Assembly: GCA_000961695.1 (NCBI GenBank)
Contig: LADW01000032.1
Location: 124,001 to 188,000, forward strand
Direction of reading: 5' to 3'
Length of the DNA: 64,000 nt
From: Hyphomonadaceae bacterium BRH_c29
GTDB taxonomy: Bacteria; Pseudomonadota; Alphaproteobacteria; Caulobacterales; Hyphomonadaceae
Positions 9,203 through 18,218 of the stretch are shown here, in pieces. The position numbers were made by a program, and so were the translations under genes. The notes below the pieces were generated by a model. That model was not told where the DNA came from and did not search any database. It was given only the letters and a program-made list of their open reading frames with translations. Within the stretch, counting starts at the first letter, position 1; each line of letters starts with the position of its first letter.

Positions 9203-12200
9203 CTAGTGGAAGTCCCGGCTTGCCGGGATTACTCGCACATTTCGGGGGTGACGCCCGCCGGATGCGCGGCCTTGCGAACCCTTGCGCGGGGCCACTGGCC
9301 GGGTGACTTCATCTGGCGGGGCCAGGATTCCGTTCAACGGATTACGCAGCACGTCCTCGGACAGGAGCGACAGGTCGCCGGTACAGTCGATCAGCCGCTC
9401 GGCCACAATATGGGTGACATGGTCGGCGGACTGTACCCGGCCGATCACGTGAATGATCCGCGCTCGCATGACGACCGGCCGGAAGCGTTCCAGAACGCTT
9501 GGCCAGACGACGAGGTTCGCGATGCCGGTCTCGTCCTCCAGCGTGATGAAGACGACGCCGCTGGCAGAGCCGGGCCGCTGGCGTACCAGAACAAGGCCGG
9601 AAGTTTCGATCCGCTGGCCGTTCGGGAGCCCGGTCGCCTTCGCTGTTGAAATGATGCTCCGCCGTGTGTGGACATCGCGCAGGTAAAGCATCGGATGTCC
9701 CTTCAGGGAGACGCGCAGGGTCTGATAGTCCTGCAGGACATGTTCCGAGGGTGGAACCTGAGGCAGCGCGACTTCGGCATCCGCGCCCTGTTCGGTCATG
9801 TCGGCTGCTGCAAACAGGGGTAACGCTTGCCCCGGCGCATCGCCGCGCACTTTCCACAAGGCGTCTCGCCGGGAGAGGCCCATGGAGCGGAAGCCATCCG
9901 CTGCAGCGAGCCGTTCCAGCACCGAGCGTGGCAGTTTTGCCCGCCGCATCAGTGCATCCGGGCTGGTATAGCCGCCGGCGCGGTTCTCCATCAGTTGTTC
10001 CATGTCCTTCTGGTTGAGGCCGTCAACTTGCCGGAAGCCGAGACGCACGGCGAACAGACCGTTCGGGTTTTCGGCGGGCTCCAGCGTGTTGTCCCAATCC
10101 GAAAGGTTCACATCCACCGGGCGCGCCTCGACGCCATGCTCCTGTGCGTCACGGATGATCTGAGCCGGGGCGTAGAAGCCCATCGGCTGGCTGTTCAGGA
10201 GGGCGGCGCAGAAAACGTCCGGGTGGTGACACTTGATCCATGAGGAGACGTAAACGAGCAGGGCGAAGGAGGCGGCGTGGCTTTCGGGAAAGCCATATTC
10301 GCCAAAGCCCTTGATCTGATCGTAACAGGAGTGGGCGAAAGCCGGGTCGTAGCCACGGGCAATCAGGCGCGAGATCAGCATTTCCTCATAATTGTGGATC
10401 GTGCCGAGGTGGCGGAAGGTCGCCATGGCGCGGCGCAGGCCATTGGCTTCGTCGGGCGTGAACTTTGCGGCGTCGATGGCGATCTGCATCGCCTGTTCCT
10501 GAAACAGGGGCACACCCTTGGTGCGGGCGAGGATTCGTTCCAACTCGTCCGGGGGGCCGTGTTCCGGTGCAGGGCTTGGAAACCTCACAGGCTCGGTGCC
10601 TTTCCGCCGGCGCAGGTAGGGGTGAACCATGTTGCCCTGGATCGGGCCGGGGCGGACAATCGCGACTTCGATCACAAGGTCATAGAATGTGCGCGGACGC
10701 AGGCGCGGCAGCATGGCCATCTGGGCCCGGCTCTCCACCTGGAACACACCGATACTGTCAGCTTCGCACAGCATATCATAGGTTGCCGTATCATCCGGCG
10801 GGATGCTGGCGAGCGTGTGGTGAAGGCCCTTGTGGCTTTCCAGCATGTCAAATGCCTTGCGGATACAGGTCAGCATGCCGAGCGCCAGCACATCCACTTT
10901 CATGATGCCGAGCGCGTTGATGTCGTCCTTGTCCCACTCGATGAAGGTGCGGTCCTTCATTGCCGCATTGCCGATCGGGACGGTCTCGGTGAGGGCGCCG
11001 CGCGTCAGGACAAAGCCGCCGACATGCTGGGACAGGTGACGGGGAAACCCCATCAACTGGCGGGTCAGGTGGATGGCGCGGCGGATCAGTGGATTGCCGG
11101 GATCCAGCCCGGCCTCTGTGATCCGCTTGTCCGGCATGTCGTCGTTCCAGCTACCCCAGACGCCATTGGCCAGCGCGCCTGAAATGTCTTCGCTGAGGCC
11201 AAGCGCCTTGCACACTTCCCGCACGGCAGAGCGTGAGCGGTAAGAGATCACTGTCGCCGTCAGCGCGGCCCGGTGGCGGCCATACCGCCTGTAGACATAC
11301 TGGATGACTTCCTCTCGCCGCTCGTGTTCGAAATCGACATCGATGTCCGGTGGTTCCTTGCGCTCGCGGGAGAGAAAGCGCGCGAACAGGAGTTTGGTCA
11401 GCGTTGGGTCCACACTGGTAATGCCGAGGCAATAGCAGACGGCAGAATTGGCCGCTGAGCCCCGGCCCTGACAGAGGATGCCTTCGCCGCGTGCCCAGGA
11501 AACGATGTCGTGCACGGTGAGGAAATAGGGCGCGTAAGACAGCTCCTCGATCAGGGCAAGTTCCTCGACGACCTGCCGTGAGACCTGTTCCGGAATACCT
11601 TTCGGATAGCGGTTTTCCGCGCCCTCCCAGACGAGCCGTGTGAGATGTTCCTGCGGTGTGGAGCCTGCTGGAACGGGTTCGTCGGGATATTCATAAGCCA
11701 GTTCATCGAGGCTGAAATGACAGCGCGCGGCGATGTCCAGCGTGTTCGCGATGGCCGCCTCAAAGCCCCGGAACAGGCGTGTCATCTCTGCAGCGTCCTT
11801 CAGGTGACGCTCGGCGTTTGCCTCTAGCCGGTAGCCGGCTATGTCGATGGTGCAGTGTTCGCGGATACAGGTGAGCACGTCCTGCAGCGGGCGGCGTTCC
11901 GGCGTGTGATAGAGCACATCATTCGTGGCAACGAGCGGCACGCCGGCCCGGCCTGCGAGCTCTTCAAGCCGGGCGATCCGTTCCCGGTTTCGTCCGGCAT
12001 AGGTGTAGCGCGCGGCAAGATATGTGCGGTCGGGCGCGGCATGAGAAATCTCTCGCAACGTGTCGTCAAATCCAGCGGGCTGCACCGGAGGTGGCATGAC
12101 GATCAGGACCTGGTCTTCACTGGCAGCGAGGATCTCCGCCAGTTCCAGATGGCATTCGCCTTTCTCGGCTTTCATCTTGCCGGCCGACAGAAGGCGCGAG

Positions 12201-12466
12201 AGGCGGCCATAGGCGGCGCGGTCCATCGGGTAGGCGATGATCTCCGGTCCTTCCAGCGGGACCAGCCGGGCGCCGACGAGCAGCTTCAGGCCCACTTCCT
12301 TCGCGGCAATATGCGCCCGCACGACACCGGCCAGCGTATTGCGATCTGCGACGCCGATCGCTGTCAGGCCCAACTCCGCCGCACGCTTGACCAGTTCGGC
12401 CCCATGGCTGGCGCCCTGCAGGAAAGAGAAATTCGTCGTCACGGCGAGTTCGGCAAAACCGGTCAT
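9203..12466 (-). CDS. dnaE2: Error-prone DNA polymerase DnaE2 (ImuC)
   Basis: 1087 residues, a C-family polymerase of the DnaE2 subgroup that extends past DNA lesions during SOS mutagenesis. Seen: an N-terminal PHP domain (FAELAVTTNFSFLQGASHGAELV), the CQGRGSAANSAVCYCLGI block, the catalytic acidic motif PPDIDVDFEHERR, helix-hairpin-helix repeats, and a C-terminal OB-fold (GLVLVRQRPGSASGVVFITLEDETGIANLVVWP). The family acts only with ImuB and ImuA-type partners, which lie immediately upstream; the start overlaps the imuB stop by 4 bases. It is the last gene of the LexA-controlled cassette. Confidence 0.95.
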   Translation of the reverse strand: MTGFAELAVTTNFSFLQGASHGAELVKRAAELGLTAIGVADRNTLAGVVRAHIAAKEVGLKLLVGARLVPLEGPEIIAYPMDRAAYGRLSRLLSAGKMKAEKGECHLELAEILAASEDQVLIVMPPPVQPAGFDDTLREISHAAPDRTYLAARYTYAGRNRERIARLEELAGRAGVPLVATNDVLYHTPERRPLQDVLTCIREHCTIDIAGYRLEANAERHLKDAAEMTRLFRGFEAAIANTLDIAARCHFSLDELAYEYPDEPVPAGSTPQEHLTRLVWEGAENRYPKGIPEQVSRQVVEELALIEELSYAPYFLTVHDIVSWARGEGILCQGRGSAANSAVCYCLGITSVDPTLTKLLFARFLSRERKEPPDIDVDFEHERREEVIQYVYRRYGRHRAALTATVISYRSRSAVREVCKALGLSEDISGALANGVWGSWNDDMPDKRITEAGLDPGNPLIRRAIHLTRQLMGFPRHLSQHVGGFVLTRGALTETVPIGNAAMKDRTFIEWDKDDINALGIMKVDVLALGMLTCIRKAFDMLESHKGLHHTLASIPPDDTATYDMLCEADSIGVFQVESRAQMAMLPRLRPRTFYDLVIEVAIVRPGPIQGNMVHPYLRRRKGTEPVRFPSPAPEHGPPDELERILARTKGVPLFQEQAMQIAIDAAKFTPDEANGLRRAMATFRHLGTIHNYEEMLISRLIARGYDPAFAHSCYDQIKGFGEYGFPESHAASFALLVYVSSWIKCHHPDVFCAALLNSQPMGFYAPAQIIRDAQEHGVEARPVDVNLSDWDNTLEPAENPNGLFAVRLGFRQVDGLNQKDMEQLMENRAGGYTSPDALMRRAKLPRSVLERLAAADGFRSMGLSRRDALWKVRGDAPGQALPLFAAADMTEQGADAEVALPQVPPSEHVLQDYQTLRVSLKGHPMLYLRDVHTRRSIISTAKATGLPNGQRIETSGLVLVRQRPGSASGVVFITLEDETGIANLVVWPSVLERFRPVVMRARIIHVIGRVQSADHVTHIVAERLIDCTGDLSLLSEDVLRNPLNGILAPPDEVTRPVAPRKGSQGRASGGRHPRNVRVIPASRDFH

Positions 12467-14070
12467 GCGAACAGCCCCTGTACAAACCAGCCCGGATGGT
12501 TTCCCCGCCCGTCATCGTAAAGGCCTTCGCGGAAAATCCAGTACCGTTGACCGGCTTCGTCCTCGACCCGGTAATAGTCCCGCGTCCGGGGCAGAGTGCG
12601 CGTTTCGCCCTTTGCCGGGGGTAGGTAGGTCCACCATTCCGGGGCGATCCGCTCCGGCCCGTCGGCGCGGACAACGCGGCGGATCACCCGGCGCCAGACG
12701 AAGCGCAAGGGCGGGCCGTCCGGCACTTCAGCCACCGCATCAATCCGTTCGGGATGGTTGAATATGCGCACCGGACGCAGGCCCGGCAGGGTTTCCGGCG
12801 GGGAGGTGGTTTCGGGGAGCTTGCCGGAAAAGGGCACAAGGCGTTCGGCCATGTCCGGCGGGTGACGTGCCTCCGGTTGGGTGATCATGACACAGCCATC
12901 GCCAAGGCGCGCGTTGATACGGTCAGCGAGTGATGAAAGCATCCCCAGGTCCGTTACCGTCATGGCCAGATCCGCCGACAAGGGCTGGTTGCTGGTCTCC
13001 ATCGGACCCGTCCGGATGGCTTCGAGCAGGAGGAGATCGATGCCGAAACCGGGGTCGATCTTGTCCAGCTTCTCCCGGAACAGGCGTAACACGTGCGCAG
13101 GGGTGCGGACGGGGCGGGCCGTGTTGACCTGCAGGCAGCTCGTCTCTCCATCAGAACGGAAAGCATGAAAGAGGAAGCCCTGCGCGCCCAGCCCATTCGC
13201 TGACAGCGTCGCGCAAAGCTCCTCCGTCAGGCGGGTGAGCCCTTCACTGATACCGGCACTGTCGGCCAGCGGCTCCGGACAGGGCAGGCGCGCGGCATAG
13301 TCCGGCGGCTGGCGAAAGGGCGCGAAGGGCTCTGCGCGCAGGCCCAGCGCCTGATCGAGCCGGAGGGTCACGGTGTCCGCCGCCTCACGCGAATGGAACC
13401 GGCGGGCCAACGCCTTACGGTCGAGCGCGTAGAGCTGACCGATCCGCGTCAGGCCGAAGCGGCGAAGCAGGGTGAGCGTCGTCTCCGACAGGCGGAGGGC
13501 GCTGACCGGCAGGTCCGCAAGGCCCGCCCGTTCCGTGCCGGGCGACAGGATGACCGGTGCGCCTTCGGCGGCTGCAAACCGGGCCAGGGCATAGGCGGCG
13601 CCGGGTGTGCCGGCAAAGGCAAGCCGGTGGCCATAGCCCGCCAGCGCGACACGTTCCGAAAGGGCGGCGGCCATGCCGGCCTCACCGCCGAAGAGGTGGT
13701 CGCAGCCTGTCGTCTCCAGCATCAGGCCGTCGTCTCCATCCATCGCAACGAGTGGGGAGAAGCGCACCATCCAGGCGGCCAGTTCGGTCAGCGCTTTCGT
13801 ATCGCTCTCCCGGTCGATTTCTTCGGCCAGCAGGTTCGGCAGGGTGGCGCGGGCATCGGTCAGGGTCAGTCCGGCATGGATACCCGCATCGAGGGCAGGC
13901 TGGTTGGCGGTGGCAACGACCAGCCCACGGGCGAGCTTTTCGTAGAGAACGAAAGCGTGTTGCTTAGCCGGCTTTTCGGTCGAGACCGCGCGCCCAGGTG
14001 CGATCCGCCGGGCGCGGCGCAGCCGGTCCAGCGGCCATTCCGGAAACCATATGGAGAGATAGCGTCTCAT
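12463..14070 (-). CDS. imuB: ImuB, Y-family polymerase-like mutagenesis protein
   Basis: 535 residues from the ATG giving MRRYLSIWFPEWPLDRL; a start six codons upstream is less likely because ImuB proteins usually begin this way. The Y-family palm, fingers and little-finger architecture is recognisable, but the DinB-type catalytic motif (DMDAFFA...) is replaced by SIWFPEWPLD. It is therefore a non-catalytic hub that recruits DnaE2 to the sliding clamp, as known for the family. The C-terminus ends DGRGNHPGWFVQGLFA. The gene overlaps the 3' end of imuA by about 107 bases in another frame, and overlaps dnaE2 by 4. Confidence 0.92.
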   Translation of the reverse strand: MRRYLSIWFPEWPLDRLRRARRIAPGRAVSTEKPAKQHAFVLYEKLARGLVVATANQPALDAGIHAGLTLTDARATLPNLLAEEIDRESDTKALTELAAWMVRFSPLVAMDGDDGLMLETTGCDHLFGGEAGMAAALSERVALAGYGHRLAFAGTPGAAYALARFAAAEGAPVILSPGTERAGLADLPVSALRLSETTLTLLRRFGLTRIGQLYALDRKALARRFHSREAADTVTLRLDQALGLRAEPFAPFRQPPDYAARLPCPEPLADSAGISEGLTRLTEELCATLSANGLGAQGFLFHAFRSDGETSCLQVNTARPVRTPAHVLRLFREKLDKIDPGFGIDLLLLEAIRTGPMETSNQPLSADLAMTVTDLGMLSSLADRINARLGDGCVMITQPEARHPPDMAERLVPFSGKLPETTSPPETLPGLRPVRIFNHPERIDAVAEVPDGPPLRFVWRRVIRRVVRADGPERIAPEWWTYLPPAKGETRTLPRTRDYYRVEDEAGQRYWIFREGLYDDGRGNHPGWFVQGLFA

Positions 14071-14701
14071 CGTTCCACTCAAGATCAAAGGCCTGCCCGG
14101 CGGCCGTCGGGGCCGTGCGGCAGCGCTCCAGCAGGGCGCGGTAACGGGCCTGTCCGGGCGCGCGCGGGTCGTAGCGGTTCGGGGCAGAGGGGCGTGTGCC
14201 GATCCGCCAGCGGGTCATCGCGGCAGTTGCCCCGGAACAGGTGTGCGGCAGCATCAGGGTGACCGGAACGCCATGCTTCTCGGAGGCCAGTGCCAGGCGC
14301 CGCGTGGCGGTGAAGTCCGCGCCTTCGACTTCGGCAATCACATGGCTGACGGCGCCGGAGACGATGGCTTCCTCGACGGCCCAAAGCGCCTCAGCCGCCT
14401 TGCGGGTGACGACGGACAGGCGCAGGCCGTTTCCGCCCGTCATCTGGTGTAGCGAGGCGGCGGGCACATGGCCCGTATCCAGCCTGATATTGGCTTGGCA
14501 GACCCACAGGCAGGCCCCCTTGCGGGTAGGGCGGACCATTGCGAGGATGAAGCCGGTCGCCGCCGCCCAATGGCCATAGGCTTCCCCGGCCACTTCATGC
14601 ACGCCGCCGACACCCAGCCCATAAGGGAAGGCGGCGGGCTGCGCAGGCGCAGCCGTAACGGGCCGGATGAGGCCCCTGGCTTTGAGGGTTGCAATATCCA
14701 T
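13964..14701 (-). CDS. imuA: ImuA-type SOS mutagenesis cofactor
   Basis: 245 residues. It is a RecA-fold-like protein without an intact Walker A, with the family pattern GLGVGGVHEVAGEAYGHWAAATGFILAMV and a later EEAIVSGAVSHVIAEVEGADFTATRRLALAS block. It is needed with ImuB and DnaE2 for translesion synthesis. It is first in the cassette, and its ATG begins only three bases downstream of a LexA box. There is no room for a normal ribosome-binding site between the box and this ATG, so the mRNA may be leaderless or the real start may lie slightly downstream. Confidence 0.88.
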   Translation of the reverse strand: MDIATLKARGLIRPVTAAPAQPAAFPYGLGVGGVHEVAGEAYGHWAAATGFILAMVRPTRKGACLWVCQANIRLDTGHVPAASLHQMTGGNGLRLSVVTRKAAEALWAVEEAIVSGAVSHVIAEVEGADFTATRRLALASEKHGVPVTLMLPHTCSGATAAMTRWRIGTRPSAPNRYDPRAPGQARYRALLERCRTAPTAAGQAFDLEWNDETLSLHMVSGMAAGPAAPRPADRTWARGLDRKAG

Positions 14702-14703
14702 TT

Positions 14704-14718
14704 GTTCTTATTTTGTTC
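14704..14718. promoter_or_regulatory. LexA (SOS) box
   Basis: GTTC-TTATTTT-GTTC is an exact match to the alphaproteobacterial LexA operator GTTC-N7-GTTC (GAAC-N7-GAAC on the coding strand of imuA). It sits directly upstream of the imuA ATG, so imuA-imuB-dnaE2 should be induced by DNA damage. Confidence 0.9.
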
Positions 14719-14836
14719 TTTCCCCGAAAAGGAGTCAATCATCTGTGGCTGGCTGCCTGCTTTATTGGTACGAATACCTTGAAATATAACGATATGGCGC
14801 TGGGTCAGCAGATCAGGCGCGAGTGGGAGACACCAG

Positions 14837-15367
14837 ATGAGCCGTATTTTCGGTCCGGTCCGGCAGAATGGCTACATTGTTCGCGACATTGATGCCGCCA
14901 TGAAGCATTGGGTCGAGGTGATGGGCGTCGGGCCCTGGTACTATATTGACCGCGTTCAGACAGACTGGTTCCAGCATCGCGGCGTCGACTCTGCCGTGGA
15001 GATGAGCATTGCACTGGCCAATTCGGGCGACCTGCAGATCGAGCTGATCCAGCCGCGCAATGATGCCCCTTCCATGTACAAGGAATTCCTCGATGCGGGC
15101 CATGAAGGCCTGCAGCACGTGGCCTACTGGTCGAAGGACTATCAGGCACTCTATGACGAGGCGCTGCGGCTCGGATACAAGATCGGCCATGAGGGACAGA
15201 TCGGCGGGGAGCAGGGGCGGTTTGCTTATCTCGACACCGAGGCCCATCCCGGAACAGTGATCGAAATTTCCGACATCAGTGGCCACAAGGGTGCGTTCTT
15301 CGACCATATCCGCGATGTTTCGGCGAGCTGGGACGGCAGCAACCCGATCCGGCCGGTGAAACGCTAG
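14837..15367 (+). CDS. VOC-superfamily protein (glyoxalase/bleomycin-resistance/dioxygenase fold)
   Basis: 176 residues, cytoplasmic. It starts with the typical VOC strand-helix QNGYIVRDIDAAMKHWVEVMGVGPWYYIDR, followed by IELIQPRNDAPSMYKEFLDAGHEGLQHVAYW (the His in GLQHVAYW is a likely metal ligand) and the closing Glu segment HPGTVIEISDISG. Metal-dependent lyase, isomerase or dioxygenase chemistry is typical of the fold, but the reaction cannot be assigned. The GGGAGA ribosome site is six bases before the ATG. It stands alone, divergent from imuA, and ends at a hairpin terminator. Confidence 0.85.
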   Translation: MSRIFGPVRQNGYIVRDIDAAMKHWVEVMGVGPWYYIDRVQTDWFQHRGVDSAVEMSIALANSGDLQIELIQPRNDAPSMYKEFLDAGHEGLQHVAYWSKDYQALYDEALRLGYKIGHEGQIGGEQGRFAYLDTEAHPGTVIEISDISGHKGAFFDHIRDVSASWDGSNPIRPVKR

Positions 15368-15381
15368 GCGCCCAAACGAAA

Positions 15382-15405
15382 AGTGCCGGCGCAAAGGCCG
15401 GCACT
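15382..15405. terminator. Bidirectional hairpin terminator between the VOC gene and efp
   Basis: A perfect 9-base stem AGTGCCGGC / GCCGGCACT encloses the loop GCAAAG. On the minus strand it is followed by TTTTCGTTT, which suits termination of efp. On the plus strand it lies 14 bases after the VOC-gene stop with only a weak U tract. Confidence 0.75.
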
Positions 15406-15432
15406 CTTAACTAGGCTCAACTGGCAGGCACC

Positions 15433-16005
15433 TTAGTCTTTGGCGCGTTCCAGATAGGAGTTGTCCTCGGTGTTGACCACGATCCGCGTGCCGACGTCGA
15501 CGAAGGTTGGCACCATGACGCGGACGCGGTTGTCCAGAATTGCGGGCTTGTAGCTGCCCGAAGCTGTCTGGCCCTTCACCACTGGCTCGGTCTCGGCGAC
15601 CGTGGCGGTGATACGTTGCGGCAGCGTGGCGGAAACCGGCGCGTCGTTGAAGATCTGCAGCGTAACCAGCATGTTTTCCTGCAGGAAGGCCGCAGCGTCG
15701 CCCAGCATGGCGGCCGGAACGAAGACCTGCTCGAACGTTTCCGGGTGCATGAACACCGAATTCTCGCCGTCCTGATAGAGGAACGTATAATCGACTTCCT
15801 CGACGAACGCCTTTTCCAGCTTGTCGGTGGTCTTGTAGGTGTTGACGATCTTGATGCCGTCCGAGATGCGGCGCATTTCAATCGTGGTGGTCGGCGTGCC
15901 CTTGCCAGGGCGGAAGGATTCCGCTTTGAGGACGGAATAGAGCTGACCATCGGTGTATTCGATGATGTTGCCCCGGCGGACGTTCGCTGCGATTTCAACG
16001 GCCAT
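15433..16005 (-). CDS. efp: Translation elongation factor P
   Basis: 190 residues, starting [23 protein letters not shown]. The three beta-barrel domains are complete. The modification loop reads FRPGKGT, with Lys at the position that EpmA beta-lysylates in E. coli EF-P. The C-terminus [26 protein letters not shown] is typical. EF-P relieves ribosome stalling at consecutive prolines. The frame stays open far upstream, but the EF-P fold begins at this Met, so I place the start there. The gene diverges from epmA-epmB across about 150 bases. Confidence 0.96.
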   Translation of the reverse strand: MAVEIAANVRRGNIIEYTDGQLYSVLKAESFRPGKGTPTTTIEMRRISDGIKIVNTYKTTDKLEKAFVEEVDYTFLYQDGENSVFMHPETFEQVFVPAAMLGDAAAFLQENMLVTLQIFNDAPVSATLPQRITATVAETEPVVKGQTASGSYKPAILDNRVRVMVPTFVDVGTRIVVNTEDNSYLERAKD

Positions 16006-16155
16006 GAGATGTTCCCGAGTTGCCCGGATTGGCTCCGGTGCTATAGAGCGCACCGCTTCGGAGCGCCTGATCGGGGTTCGCAATACCGGCACTTGCGTGT
16101 TTCGCCAAGCGCCAGTGCACATATTTCGGCTTTTTCCGGAGACAGGCCAGGACAG

Positions 16156-17181
16156 ATGACAGACGGGAAATGGTGGCATTCTGAGCGGCATATGGACCGC
16201 CGGCCCTTCCTGCTGAAACGCGGGCAGGTTCGTCGCGCCTTGTCGGACTGGTTCGCTGATGAGGGCTTCCTGGAGGTCGAATGTGCGGCGCTGCAGGTCT
16301 CGCCGGGCAACGAGACCCACCTGCACGCGTTCCAAACGGAATTCCGAACCGATGACGGGGCCTGCAGCCCCCTGTATCTCCACACATCGCCGGAATTTGC
16401 CTGCAAGAAGCTGCTCGCGGCGGGCGAGACCAAGATTGTTGATTTTGCACGTGTTTTTCGGAACCGTGAGCAGGGCCCGCTGCATTCACCTGAATTCACA
16501 ATGGTCGAGTGGTATCGTACCGGGGCGAGCCTGCAGGATGTCATGCTGGATGCGGTGACGCTCTGCCGTGTCGCGCTGGCCGCGACGGGGCGGGACGTGC
16601 TGACCTGGAAAGGCCGGACCTGCGACCCCGCGAGCGAGCCGGAATATCTAACCCTGACAGACGCCTTTCAGCGCTATGCCGGCATCGATCTGGATGCACT
16701 ATTGGGTGATCGTGAAGGCTTTATACAGGCGGCCAGACGCGCGGGAGTTGGCGTGATGGCGGACGCATCCTGGTCTGATGTGCATTCAGCGGTGATCGTA
16801 ACGCTCATCGAACCGGCACTTGGCGATGGCCGTCTGACGCTTTTGCACCGGTATCCGGTTTGCGAGGCAGCGCTGGCCAGGGCCTGTCCGGATGATCCGC
16901 GCTTTGCGGAACGGTTCGAACTCTATGCCTGCGGCGTGGAACTGGCGAACGGGTTCCATGAGCTGACGGATGCGGCCGAGCAGCGGGAACGCTTTGTGGC
17001 CGACATGGACCTGAAGCAGGAATTGTATGGCGAGCGCTATCCGCTCGATGAGGACTTTCTGGATGCGCTGGGAAGCATGCCGGATGCCAGCGGCGTGGCG
17101 CTCGGCTTTGACCGGTTGGTGATCCTCGCGGCGGGCGCGCGGTCCATCCGGGATGTCCAGTGGACGCCGGTGGAAACATGA
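16156..17181 (+). CDS. epmA: EF-P--lysine lysyltransferase EpmA (PoxA/GenX)
   Basis: About 341 residues from the ATG at 16156; another ATG at 16192 is possible. This is a class II lysyl-tRNA synthetase core without the anticodon-binding domain. Motif 2 is visible as [31 protein letters not shown], and motif 3 as [31 protein letters not shown] is the LysRS-type substrate-binding segment. The enzyme attaches (R)-beta-lysine to the loop lysine of EF-P. Its stop overlaps the epmB start (ATGA), and efp is divergent next door, so the whole pathway sits in 2.8 kb. Confidence 0.93.
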   Translation: MTDGKWWHSERHMDRRPFLLKRGQVRRALSDWFADEGFLEVECAALQVSPGNETHLHAFQTEFRTDDGACSPLYLHTSPEFACKKLLAAGETKIVDFARVFRNREQGPLHSPEFTMVEWYRTGASLQDVMLDAVTLCRVALAATGRDVLTWKGRTCDPASEPEYLTLTDAFQRYAGIDLDALLGDREGFIQAARRAGVGVMADASWSDVHSAVIVTLIEPALGDGRLTLLHRYPVCEAALARACPDDPRFAERFELYACGVELANGFHELTDAAEQRERFVADMDLKQELYGERYPLDEDFLDALGSMPDASGVALGFDRLVILAAGARSIRDVQWTPVET

Positions 17182-18215
17182 GCCGCCCCCTTACGACACC
17201 AAAAGCGCTGGAAGATGCTGGCTTGCTTTCAGCTGCCGAGGCTGACGCGCTGGCGCCTGTTGCGGAGCACTATGCGATTGCGATGACGCCATTCCTGGCG
17301 GACCGGATTGACCGGGGCGATCCGGCGGACCCGATTGCGCGCATGTTCGTGCCGCGGCCGGAGGAGATGATCCGCACGCCGGAGGAACTGGCCGACCCCA
17401 TCGGGGACGCCCGGCACACGCCCGTGCCGGGGGTGGTGCACCGCTATCCGAACCGCGTTTTGTTGAAGCCCGTTGCGGTCTGCCCGGTCTATTGCCGGTT
17501 CTGCTTCCGGCGTGAAATGGTCGGGCCGGGGATCGGTGAGACCTTGTCGCCCGCAGCGCTCGATGCTGCGCTTGCCTATATCCGTGAGCAGACGGGCGTG
17601 CGGGAGGTGATCCTGACGGGCGGCGATCCATTCATGCTGTCGCCTGCGCGTGCGAAGGCCCTGACGGAAACCATCGCCTCTATCCCACACGTTGAGATCA
17701 TCCGGTGGCACACACGCATGCCGGTGGCAGACCCTGCGCGCGTGACGCCAGACTTTGTGGAGGCGCTCAAAGCGCCCGGCAAAGCAGTCTACGTGTCCAT
17801 CCATATCAACCACCTGAAGGAGCTCGCGCCGGAAACCCGGCAGGCGGCTGCCCTGATGGCGGATGCGGGAATTGCGCTGGTCTCTCAGACCGTGCTGCTA
17901 CGCGGTGTGAACGATGATGTGGACGCCTTGTCGGAGTTGATGCAGGCGCTGGTCGCTGCGAGGATTCGTCCATACTATCTGCACCATCCGGACCTCGCCC
18001 CCGGCACGGGTCATTTCCGGGTCAGTGTCGAGGAAGGCCAGGCGCTCTACTCAGCGCTGCGGGATCGCGTATCGGGCCTCGCGCTACCGCACTATGTCAT
18101 CGACATTCCGGGCGGTGTTTCAAAGGCCAATGCCGCGCCGTCAGACCTTGTCGAAACGCCTGAAGGCCTGGCCCTGCGCGGCCGGGACGGGAATCTTCAT
18201 CCGTACAAGGGATGA
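17178..18215 (+). CDS. epmB: EF-P beta-lysylation protein EpmB (lysine 2,3-aminomutase-like radical SAM)
   Basis: 345 residues from the ATG overlapping the epmA stop. The radical-SAM cluster motif CPVYCRFC is at Cys102, Cys106 and Cys109 (CxxxCxxC). It is followed by GVREVILTGGDPFMLSP and the PLP-enzyme region ending HYVIDIPGGVSKANA. It converts (S)-lysine to (R)-beta-lysine for EpmA. The length (about 340 residues) fits EpmB rather than the longer clostridial lysine 2,3-aminomutases, and the gene order supports this. It converges with an ABC permease gene, leaving only three bases between the stops. Confidence 0.93.
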   Translation: MSRPLTTPKALEDAGLLSAAEADALAPVAEHYAIAMTPFLADRIDRGDPADPIARMFVPRPEEMIRTPEELADPIGDARHTPVPGVVHRYPNRVLLKPVAVCPVYCRFCFRREMVGPGIGETLSPAALDAALAYIREQTGVREVILTGGDPFMLSPARAKALTETIASIPHVEIIRWHTRMPVADPARVTPDFVEALKAPGKAVYVSIHINHLKELAPETRQAAALMADAGIALVSQTVLLRGVNDDVDALSELMQALVAARIRPYYLHHPDLAPGTGHFRVSVEEGQALYSALRDRVSGLALPHYVIDIPGGVSKANAAPSDLVETPEGLALRGRDGNLHPYKG

Positions 18216-18218
18216 TGC

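Noticed and set aside
10277-11182. 301-codon plus-strand frame inside dnaE2
   Set aside because: Antisense to a conserved polymerase region, with no recognisable domain.
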